Below are positions 35,101 through 47,100 of a DNA stretch of 64,000 bases, in pieces (position 1 is the stretch's first letter; each line of letters starts with the position of its first letter). The stretch lies in the NCBI GenBank assembly GCA_947623455.1, contig OX392527.1, positions 50,760,401-50,824,400 of the forward strand, written 5' to 3'. The DNA is from Mimachlamys varia. Its lineage: Eukaryota > Mollusca > Bivalvia > Pectinida > Pectinidae. The position numbers and the translations under genes are program-made. The notes under the pieces were generated by a model. The model did no database searches. It was not told the DNA's origin and saw nothing but the letters and a program-made list of their open reading frames with translations.

Positions 35101-38100
35101 TAAATTTTGTGATATATATATGCTGGTATAATTGGAGGTGTTTTTTAGACCAATGCAATAATTAAATTGTACAGGGTACATCCCGCTTTAAAAATTCTTG
35201 CACCAAGCCTTTTGCCAAAGAAAAGTTTATCGCGCCAAGTTTGAATTTTAGAAATCAAGTTGAAACCCCAACTTAATTGTGCCTTGCCTATATGTATTAG
35301 ACTTAATGGAAAACTGTCCTTAGCAGTTGTGTATCAGTACTTAATTATCACATGAAGTGACAAAATCCGTTAAAACAGTTTTAAGATATGAGTACTATAA
35401 AGTACTTGTAACCCGGCCCTATATCCCAATCTTTGAGTGGGAGGATGCATTAAGGATGTACACACTTTGAAAACAGGTCCCATCTGTACATAATATATGT
35501 GACTAAACGGCTCTTACTGGAAATTATAAAGTAGCTGTATAACCCATATATGTACATTTACTGTAAACATGGTTACCATCAACTTCGCAAGCCAAGGGTG
35601 TACAATACGCTACTCTCCTTTTCACCCTTGGCGGATCTCATGGCAAAATCGAAGTTCCCGCACTGCGCCATCTAGTGGACTATTGCAGTTGTGTCCCTTG
35701 TTTTACGTAATTCCTGACCAATAAAATAGCTCGTACTATTTGTGAACGATTCAACAAATAAACAGAAATGGCAGCGCCCTTTGATGAACATGCTATATAT
35801 GCGAAAAATTCAAAATTTAAGAACTTCGCGAGACATAGAGACGATCAATCAACAATGGAAATGATGTTTTTGTTTGAACAAGAACAAGGAAATAAGCTTG
35901 TGTTTTCTTTTTGTAACATTTCCATTTTATGAATGAGATCATAGTCGATAGTTTGTTCAACTTCGTAAAACAAAATCCACACACGTATCTGCTTTTTTAT
36001 CTGCCTGATCAGCGACATATCCCAAAATCTGACTCTAGACTCTGAATCACACGTCTAGACTTCGTTGGCAACATGTTGTTACAGACACGACATGTTTCAG
36101 TGGGCGCTGCCATGTTTGTTATTTACAATTGCAGCGCGCGTTTTGATTGGTCGGCTAAACCTAGCCGCATCCAATCAAAATGGAGGAGCGGGAACTTCGA
36201 TTTTGCCGTGAGATCCGCCAAGGGTGAAAAGGAGAGTAGCGTATTGTACACCCTTGGCTTGCGAAGTTGGGTTACCATATACATATTAAGGTTTCAAATT
36301 CCCATGTTACTGCCAAAAACAGTAATATGAATTCAAAAACTTTGTATTCATACAACAAAAGCTGTCTTCAATGAAACAGTTTTGAAATTAAAGAAACCCA
36401 TATAAATACAACTGTATATGCATTATAGGACTTTGGGAATTTGTTCAATTATCAAACGATAAAAAGGTCAAGGTCACACTCACAGGGTGGGTCAAATATC
36501 TCAAACACTTCATGTAAAAGCCTATAATTTTCGCTTAGTCAGCCTCCGAACTGTTTGCGATATTGAAATGTTCGCACTACAGTCATGCTGTTTTGCACTG
36601 TGTACATGTACTGTACCTATAATAATAATATTGCACACTGTAGACTTTGAAAAGTGTTTAAATATTTTCGCTTGTGTATATGTTCGCGGAGATTTAATGC
36701 CAGCAAAATAAGCAAAAACTTCCACACCACGAAAAATCCCTCTTTCACAGTAATACACCTTCTGGTTAAGAGCTCAAAGGTATACTGTTTTGAATTTCAA
36801 TATTTGGCAGCTTGTGGCTTCATGGGTTAGAGCCCAACAAACTTTGTGAATGAAAATGACCTTGAAATATGTTTTTAAGGTCACATAATTCAAACACTTC
36901 AAATGACTTTTGATGAATTTCTGGTATCTTCTTTGGGTGGAACTGATATATAATGCCAACAAACTTTGGGAATGAAATTGACCTCCATCTCTTTCAAGGT
37001 AGCATGAGTCAAATGTGTAAACCACTTCAAAACGACTTCTTCTATATAGAACTAAAGGTTCTTATATATTAGGGACCTTACTGAATATACATACCTGTAT
37101 GTACAATGATTGACAATGAGAATGACCTTACCATTGTTATTTATCTGTTTTCAAGGTCACATGTACAGTACATGTTAAGCGGCAAATGTATGAAACATTT
37201 CAAAATGACTTCTGATATCGATGGTGATCTGAAAGGTATAGAATCTTAAAAACAGCTAATTGATGGCTTCCTGAGTCAGAGCCAGACAAAGTTTTCGATG
37301 GTCTTGACCTATATTTCAGGTCATTAATTGGGTCAATATGTCAAAAATGTCAAACGATTCCCAAATAATCAAAAGTCAACACAGTTTTCAAAGATTTGTA
37401 ATTTATGATATGATTTCTTCAATATCAATGTAAACAATCAATACAGGCCTTCTAATTGCTTTGCATTGGTGATGAACACTGTGTTTAAGTGGTGTGATCA
37501 TTTTGATAATCGTGAAATCATTTTCAGAACAAAAAGGCGTAGGGTTTTATTTTGTGTTTTGTTGTATACAGCAGATGTACATGTACAATGTACATGGAGG
37601 GCGGCCTTTTGTTATTTTGGATGGGCCGGATGTTTAATCGAAAACTGTGTGACATTCAAGTGGGGGACAGCCAGACTTTGATGACTGTACTGAAGTACGT
37701 ACTTCACTGTGCGTAACTAACCCACACTCCACACTGTTTTACGCAGAATACATTTGGCTCGTACAAAAAAATGTACTTGCTATTGTATGTACCATGTACA
37801 TGTTTTAGCTACAGCCAGAGAATTTCAGGCCTGCCAATTGCAACACACACTATTTGATGGGTGCTTTCTAGATCTCCTGCTGTATTGATTAAGGGAATCA
37901 AAGATTGCGAAACCGTTCGCCATGAAAATATTTTCTTCATCATCGCTTGAGTCAGGCATTATTGACATCAGTCACATCATTGTATCTTCAATCTGTATTT
38001 TTCACACTAGACACACTGGCATCTCTGTCGAAAGCTAAATAGTTGATAGTTTTATTGGCTGTACCAGTATTAGGCTCAAGGCAGCAGGTTATAGGAGTTA

Positions 38101-41100
38101 GTCAACAATTACTCAATGCTGTGACACATAATATTGGCTCTGTATAGTCAAAAAATGAAAAAAAAAACACCGAAAAATACCAAAACTGAAAACAAAATAG
38201 CATGTCCTGAGATTCAAACTTATTTATCATATTCAAAAATATATTAATCTCTTTACATTAAAAAGTTATTTGAAAGAAATTTTGATTTAGCATTTAAAGG
38301 CCCAATATATGTAACTTCAGTAATTTTTTTGTGATTCTGAAAAATTCTGAAAAAAAATCCAGTTGATAACCATCCAAAAATAAGCCTAAAACGAACTAAA
38401 CCTGAGCGGTAACTAACAAGAAACTCTTGACAGAAAAATCCAAAGAATTGAAAATAATTCAGGTGGGGCCCACTTCAACAACAAGCCGAAGTTAGAAGAC
38501 AGTTCAAAGTGGACACATGTTTACAAATACCGAGTTTCAACTGCTGCTGTACCGGTAACCGCGAAAGAATTCATCTTGAATATTGCTGATATCAGTTAAT
38601 CTTAACTTAATCTATAAATATAAAAGTTATTAGGCTTGATTTTCGCTTCAAGTTTTACCGAAAGTTACGTATGTTGGGCATTTAATATTTAAGTTGTGAG
38701 TATAGGACATACAATGTAAATCTCAGTTGAATACAATTGGTTCCTTATCTAGAACAGTAACTTTTATGTTTTTGTATGTGTGATCATGAATCAAAGATAC
38801 ACAAAGGAAGTACACATTTGTCTGGGAAGAAGACAAAATTCAAACAGTCTCTCATGATCAATATTCAAAACCTCTGGAAGCGTTTCCAGAAACAAATTTG
38901 TGGGAACAATAAAAACAATGGATAGATTGTAAAATCAATGTACTGTACCTTACATGGGCACTCACTCACAGTACATGTGTCTATATACATGTATAAACCA
39001 TCTCCAGAAAACTATGATGCCTACTGTGTACATGTGAACTGTATATATACTTTGTATGGTGCAATTAAGCTCTGTTGTTTCTGGTCGACATTCTGTAAAT
39101 GGGAGAAAATTCTCTTTATGATAACATTTTCACAAATGGTTAGTCCATTTGGTATTAAACTATGGAACTAGAATTTAAAATTACTGTAACCATATGTAAT
39201 ATATATGCTTTAATATAAATACCTGTGGCTCTAGTTCTGGATAAAATATTCCAATAAGATTTTTACCTTATTGCTGAAGAAAAGAGTCTGTATATATTTA
39301 TTTAACTGTTATTAGCTCACCTGGTCCAAAGGACCAAGGTGAGCTTATGCGATACCGTGGCGTCCGTCGTCCGTCGTCCGTCCGTCAACAATTGACTTCT
39401 TCTTTATAACCACTGATCGGAATTTGACCAAATTTGGTCAGAAGCATCCCTATGGGGTGGGGACTCAAAATTGTACAAATGGTTGGGCTGACCCCCCAGG
39501 GGCCTGGGGGGCGGGGCCAAAAGGGGTCAATTTGGCTATTTGATATAAACGACTTCTTCTCTGAAACCGAGCAATGTATATTGCTCATATTTGGCTGGTA
39601 GTATTACTATGGGTTGGGGATTCAAAATTGTACAAATGGTGGGGCTGACCCCCCAGGGGCCTGGGGGGCGGGGCCAAAAGGGTAAGTTGGCTATATTGAT
39701 ATAAACGACTTCTTCTCTGAAACCCAGTAATATATATCGCTCATATTTGGCTGGTAGCATCACTATTGAGTGGGGATTCAAAATTGTACAAATGGTGGGG
39801 CTGACCCCCAAGGGGCCTGGGGGGCGGGGTCAAAAGGGGTCAATTTGGCTATATTGATATAAACGATTTCTTCTCTGAAACCCAGTAATGTATATCGCTT
39901 ATATTTGCCTGGTAGCATTACCATGGGGTGTGGATTCAAAATTGTATAAATGGTGGGGCTGATCCCCCAGGGGCCTGAGGGGCGGGGCCGAAAGGAGTCA
40001 ATTTGGCTATAATGATAAAAATGACTTCTTCTCTGAAACCAAGCAATGGATATTATTCATATTTGCCTGGTATCATCACTATGGGATTAGGATTCAAAAT
40101 TATATGATTATGATCACGGAGGGGCCTGAGGGGTGGGGCCAAAAGGGGCACATTAGACAATATTGGTATAAATGATCTCTTTCCTGAAACTAAGCAATGT
40201 ATGACATCTATATTCTAGTGGTAGAATCAAAAGGTTGCTTGAATTCAAATTTATACAAATGTTTTGGTAACCTCGATCACAATCATGGATTTAGATATGA
40301 CCCCAGGGTCTGCCACGCCCTTGCAACTTGACTCCTGACTCATAACTTTTAAACGGCTGAGATCCCCACCCCAAAACTATTTATACAATTGCTGGGCATT
40401 AAGAGACAATCACAATTATGATTTTATATTTGACTCCAGGGTCTGCCACGCCCTTGAAACTTGACTCCTGAGTCATAACTTTTAAATGGTTGAGATCCCC
40501 ACCCCAAAACTACATATACAATTACTAGGAATTAAGAGATAATCACAATCATGGTTTTTGATTTGGCCCTGGGGTCTGCCACACCCTTTTAATTTGACCC
40601 CTGAGTCATAACTTTTAAACGGTTGAGATCCCCACCCCAAAACTATATATACAATTACTGGGCATTAAGAGATGATCACAATCATGGTTTTTGATTTGGC
40701 CCTGGGGTCTGCCACACCCTTTTAATTTGACCCCTGAGTCATAACTTTTAAACGGTTGAGATCCCCACCCCAAAACTATATATACAATTGCTGGGCATTA
40801 TCAGATGATCACAATCATGGTTTATGTTTTGACCCCAGGGTTTGCCACGCCCTTGTAAATTGACTTCGGAGTCATAACTTTTAAACAGTTGAGATCCCCA
40901 CCCCAAAACTATATATACAATTGCTCGGCATTAAGAGACAATCACAATCATGATTTCATATTTGATCCAAGGGTCTGCCACACCCTTGCAAATTGACTAC
41001 TGAGTCGTAACTTTTGAATGGTCGAGATCCCCACCCCGAAACTATACATACAATTACTGGGCATTAAGAGATGATCACAATCATGGTTTTTGATTTGGCC

Positions 41101-44100
41101 CTGGGGTCTGCCACACACTTTTAATTTGACCCCTGAGTCATAACTTTTACACGGTTGAGATCCCCACCCCAAAACTATACATACAATTACTGGGCATAAA
41201 GAGATGATCACAATCATGGTTTTTGATTTGGCCCTGGGGTTTGCGACACACTTTTAATTAGCTCACCTGGTCCAAAGGACCAGGGTGAGCTTATGCCATA
41301 CCATGGCGTCCGTCCGTCGTCCGTCGTCCGTCCGTCAACAATTGACTTCTTCTTAATAACCACTTTTTGGAATTCAACCAAATTTGGTCAGAAGCATTCC
41401 TATTGGGTGGGGACTCAAAATTGTACAAATGGTTGGGCTGGCCCCCCAGGGGCCTGGGGGGTGGGGCCAAGAGGTAAATTTGGCTATATTGATATAAACA
41501 ACTTCTTTTCTGAAACTGTACAATGTATATCACTCATATTTGGCTGGTAGCATCACTATGGGGTGGGGATTCAAAATTGTACAAATAGTGGTTCTGACCC
41601 CTAAGGGGCCTGGGGGGTGGGGCCAGGGGGTAAATTTGGCTATATTGATATAAACAACTTCTTTTCTGAAACTGAGCAATATATATGTATGTATGTTCCA
41701 GCTGGGGCAATTAATATAACATTTTGGGTTGAAGTTTCTTTTTGTTCGCCGTTTTCATTTCCATACAAATAAAACAAGTTCATTGAAATCTTTTTGTGTA
41801 TTGTATTCATTCATTTGATCATTAGCTGTCTAAAGTCAGCTTTAAACCAAATTCTTACAACCTTCTTGTGATAAATCTCGTTGGAGGTAAACGAAATATA
41901 AATACAAAGACTTCCAATTCTACATTGTCTTGAATAAAAACACTGAGACAGTATTGATAAATATTTTATAGACATAAACATAAGCTACTAAGCCCAGGCA
42001 AGCTGACACTCGGTCTCTGATCGAGTCCAAAAACACAAACTAACTCTAGATCTTATTGTCATTAACAAAGAATTACCATATTGGGTCTGTAGTGAGCAGT
42101 AATGGAGGGCTATCAAGTTTATTCAAATGAATGACCTTGATCATTAAAGGTTACAGGGGTCAAAATGGCTTCAATCTTCAAACAACTTCTTATCATTAAC
42201 AAGAAAGCTCAGTTATTCGAAAGATGATTCACTTCTTGATGTCCAATTTGGGGTATAAATACTGGCAGGTTTTGCAAAAAATTAGAAATCAAATGATTAA
42301 GCTAATCATAAGCTTTTGAACAAACTGGATCCTAAAATTAGTCAATATTAGTAATATTAAGTCTGTAACAAGCAGGAATGTATGGCTATCTAATTTCTTT
42401 AAATAAATAACCATGACTTTCATACTAGGTCACAGGTGTCAAATAGGCTAAAAAAAAACATAAATATCTTGTTGTTATTACCAAGAAACCTGATATTAAA
42501 CCTGTAGCAAGCTGGGATGCAGGCCGGGGCTACCAAGTTTGTTCAAACGAATACATAGACCTTCATTCACGGGGATCAAACAGGTTAAAGGGTCGCGGCG
42601 CCAAATACGGGAACCAGAAAATTCTTTAACATCTGTTTCCAAAAAAATCAAGGATTTTGTGCATGTATACCCGGTAGCATGTTTGGAAAAATGATATCCT
42701 ATTTTGTTGGACTAGTATTGGAGCCTTTTTCTTTATCTATTCTTTTATCAGATATCAACATTTTAGTTTAACTGGCAGGTCTCAAACTGAAAATGTGTAC
42801 ATAAAATATTTTGAACCAGGTGAGCGATACAGGCCCTCTGGGCCTCTTGTTTAGCTCAAGCTCATATTCTGCGCTTATTAAAACAGGTTGGCCTGATTAT
42901 CAGTTGATTGAATAGTGACGTTACTTATTTAATGAATTAAATTGGAAGAAGACATTAATTCGAAATTTTTCACTTTCAGATTGTATCAAATGGTTTTGAG
43001 TTAGTGCAAAATTCATGCTAGAGCAAGAATTCTCAATAAAGTATGGGATGCACATGTAGTTGTTTGTAAATTGGAGTTCCAGGAATGCTCATATGAAAAG
43101 GAACTCTTATAATTCCTTCTAGCTAGCTCTTCTTTCAGGAGCCAGGTCAAATGCAATGTTCTAAAAATTGTATACTTGGATCCTGACGACTTTTTGTGGA
43201 AAGATTTCTACACTTAGTGATGTAAAGGTTGGAGCCAGCTTGGCTCTGTAGAATTAAGACCAATTGTTTAAGGTTGTGGGACAATCAATATATTGATTGG
43301 GCCGACTTCAGTAGCTGTAACACTGGTACTAGAATAGTTCTCCGACATTTCCCCTCCTTGGTATATTTATACACAGCATCCTTACCCATTATATTTTATC
43401 ATATGTTCGCTGTCTGTGTTATAATGTCAGATGTTTGCAGTTAAGACCAATTACTCCAATTCTAAAAGGGAATGTTAGACTGTGTATACCCTATGTATAC
43501 AATCCGTATGGCACCATGTGTGTTTATAATGTAGAATTCTGGCGAGAATCATTGTGAAGCCGGAGCACATCCCAACAATGGTACAGGCAGTGGTTGTACA
43601 TGTACGTATTTGTGGTTCATTTTTATTCCCAAAGAGCACTTTCCATGCTCTCCCACGATCATCTCCAGCTCTATTCTCATTTATCTGCTTCAGATCCATC
43701 ACAGCTGCTTTGTGTTTTTTATTCTTTCCATCATTTCCATCATGACCCTGAAGGAATTATCACAAATAAAATACTTTCAATACCGAGAAAATAAACCCAA
43801 GCATCTATAGACTATAAACTTAAATCAATTATTTAGAAAATAATTTATAAAACAAAGCATCTAAGGTTAAATTACAAGAGATCTTCTTTAGGAAAGTAAC
43901 AGATCTAGAATCACAATATTGAAAACAGAAAAGGAGTTTGCTTTGAGAAATAATGTAACTGGTTGATAACTAGAACAGTTGTCTATGGGCTATCATATAA
44001 GCTTTAACTACTACACTTTTTTTGTGGGGCTACATAAAAAAAACAGAAGTAACATCTTTAAGGAAGTTTAAAATGATGGGGAATTATTCCAAGGAAGTAT

Positions 44101-47100
44101 AAATTCTCAGAAATAGAATTCATTGGGGTTTTTTTCTTAAGAAACTCAGCATAAGGATTGTTAGTTTTTGCAATTACGCATATCATTTATACAAATGACC
44201 TTCTAGCAGGTCAGCTTAAATTAGTGACTAGATCTGATATCAGTGTGGATGTATGCGAGACGTTTGTAGAGACGCGCTGGATAAATATGTCAGCACTATA
44301 CGACTCATTTAAATACTTAAACAGATCTAGACCTCACCTTGATTTACAGTTCAACAAGGAAGAAAACTGATTCGTTATTTCATTTTAAAAATTTTATCAG
44401 ACATCAGTGGACTACTGCATGATAAAACTAGCTGAAATAACTGGAATTTATTAAAAGTCATTATAGCAATGGCTGTTACAAAACAATATTTCCAAAGCCT
44501 TGATTAGGAATTGTCAAATGAATATTTACTTTGACTTTCTCTGCTCATCTTTTTAAGTTACGTTTTTTTTCTGTTTTTGTTTATTCATTAAGGTATGTCG
44601 CCTCGTACGACTACCACCACCACCACAACCACCACTACAACCCCCACCACCACCACCACCATTACAACCACCACCACCACCGAGGCAAGCACCGTGGCCA
44701 ACACCACCCTTGCTCCCGTCCCCACTACAGAACCCATCTCCTCCAGTCAGGAGCCTCATCTGGTGGTTCAGTACGTCCCGAACTTACGCCCCTTGAATCA
44801 CGATAAGTCAAAGATAATGGAAAACCAAAATTTGGAATCGGGGTATCACAAAGGTTAGTGGTGTGATGTTTCCATACCACCCTTTCTACTCAATGAAACC
44901 ACATGTTCAACACATACAATCTGAAGCAGATTTGGTTTAAGCGACAAATTAGCAAAAGCTTTAATTTATTATTATCTTCAAATCATACATCTCATAATTT
45001 TATTTTCTTATTTTTTTAAAAAAAAAGTCATTAAATTTCTTCTATGTTCATCATGATATAATTTTTTAAAACAAATTCATCCGTTTAAAAATGCTTTCAT
45101 GACTTTATATTCAAAGTGAAATTTATTTTTCAAATATGATTTATGATTTTTATCTATTTTAACCAGGATTGTCTGTTGTGGTATTCAGGGGCTTCATTGT
45201 TTAGTGAGGGGGTGAATGCTATGCTATTTATATACATGTTTATTTATTGTTTCCTTTATCTACATATGAAACTTGATTAATTTTATGAAATTGATCATTC
45301 TTAAAAAAAATTATAAAATAAACAAATTGTACCTGGTAGTTTTATTCAAAATTGTAAATTTTCAATTCATATTTTTAGAGAAGGAAAGTGTGCAAACCCA
45401 TTTAGCTTTGATCACAGTACATTAATTGTAACCTCATGGGAATTCCAATAAAATTTGGAAAAATCTACCAATACTTGACAAGTTTATAAAGTCAAAAATC
45501 TATTTCCTCAAAGTCACCTTCTGTGTATTTTAGTATTGATTGTATCTTAGTTGTTAATATCGGATAATGTAAAACATATTCATTTCATTCAAATTTTTTT
45601 ACGTAGGATGGTTGAATTGCATGTCGTGACATTTTTGTGGTAGTGTATTACGTACTATAACAATATACACACGAGTGTGAAATACACTTTGTACTCTGGC
45701 CAGTTATAGCCACATACGATACTTCATTCAAGTGAATACAAATTATAATACAATGTCAGTTAAATCAAAGGCTATATAGCTGGCAGCAGGCCGGAAGTAT
45801 CGGTGATCATTGTCAATGGGTTTGACATTTTCTTCTCATTCAAAAACCCATCCATATTGTGTGTAATTTTCCGACTAAATTTCTAAAAACTACTTTTTTT
45901 AAGATGATAATCTTTACGTATATGTGCACGCACATGTATTGATAGTTTAAGTAGCATGTTCCAATTGTAAATAGAATCGGGATGTGTTGAGGTGATAACA
46001 GGAAGTTTTTCAGAAATTATGAGGGTCTACAGGAGAGAGCCTTGTGAAAAAGATATGATTAGCTCTCTTTAACAAGGAAGTTGTTCTGGGTTGAAATGGA
46101 TTCATAAAATAAGAAGATTAAATGAAAGCTATACAAAATTAGAGAAAACGAGGGTCTGTATGAGAGAGGTACATGTACATACGGTAATTCATAATCGGTA
46201 TATATAGCTTATGCAGGTATATTGAACATTCAAACTACATACAAAATGTAATACATCTAAGTTCTAAATTAAAAAGAAAATAGATATACAATATCTGGTA
46301 TCAGCAACTAAAGTATGACATTCTAAATAGGCAAAATAATAACCACAAGGACACAGATTTTTTTCTATTCCTAATTTTTTAATTACCCTAAAAACTAGAG
46401 TTCACTCGTAAAAAGAAATAAATTGCTTGAAAAAAAAAAAAAAATTATTATTCACAAATACTTGTGCAGTTTCATCAGAAGACTGTTAACTTAAGCCTAC
46501 TCTTTAACATGTTATTCCAAACATAGATATCCGAGTGTTTACTTAACTCAATCTGCTACTTTCATTGTATATCTTCTAGACCTCTGTCCTTGACTTATGG
46601 TTTCTCTGATATCTACCTGTTCTTCTTGCCACTGGGTTTACCACATCACCTACAATGGTAGCTCTAGTAAGCCTATACCCACTTTTTTCAGAAAGGATAA
46701 ATCATGCATTTCATTTCACCCCTCCCTCCCGACTCTCCCTCCAGACCATCACCAGAAAATTACTGCATTTCGTGACACAGAAATTTAAGACCTGCCAGCT
46801 AGACAAGTGAAGCCTTTGAGGCACCATGTCGCACAGCAAACTCCACCACACACTAGCTATGGGATATCTCTGCCACTAGATGAGCATTTGAATAATTCAG
46901 CCAAAGAGCTCTTCTTATTTAATTATCTTGGAGGTTTTATAAACCGTTATCCATTTCCTTGACATGTGATGGTGCATAATATTAATGTTAACCAGCTAAT
47001 CATGGTATATTTAAAATACTGTTCCAGAGGTTTACAGAGAGCTGGCCTCGGTTTCATCAACGTTCCTTAACTTATGGAAATTCCTTAACTTAAAAATCTC

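Larger units (their letters stand above)
39312..42852. mobile_element. Composite AGCTCACC-hairpin repeat element with internal tandem arrays
   Basis: A left end at 39,314-39,345 forms the hairpin AGCTCACC-t-GGTCC-aaa-GGACC-aa-GGTGAGCT and is followed by a CGTCCGTC run. A second left end lies at 41,260-41,291. One right end at 42,816-42,850 (CCAGGTGAGCGATACAGGCC, then TCTGGGCCTCTTGT) contains the hairpin AGGCCC-TCT-GGGCCT. No transposase is seen. I recognise this style as a very common bivalve dispersed repeat but do not assign a superfamily. Confidence 0.7.
32067..44592 (+). other. Intron 3 of the lectin receptor (12.5 kb)
   Basis: This is the longest intron, with a GTAAGT donor and a TTCATTAAG acceptor. 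It holds several mobile elements (33.4, 33.8, 35.6, 38.3 and 39.3-42.9 kb). In the stretches 32.1-33.4, 34.0-35.5, 37.4-38.2 and 42.9-44.5 kb I see only AT-rich sequence with TATATA and TACATGTAC runs and no convincing exon. Confidence 0.7.

Noticed and set aside
36073..36330. ORF at the right end of the 690-bp transposon
   Set aside because: It reads through the terminal inverted repeat and ends outside the element, so it is not a transposase.
36467..36480. AGGTCAAGGTCAC as a nuclear receptor element in intron 3
   Set aside because: Similar words recur throughout the degenerate tandem repeat there, so a specific regulatory site cannot be claimed.
44531..44806. His-rich and (antisense) Gly-rich ORFs over exon 4
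   Set aside because: These are other frames of the ACC repeat. The Thr frame is the one that matches the splice phases.
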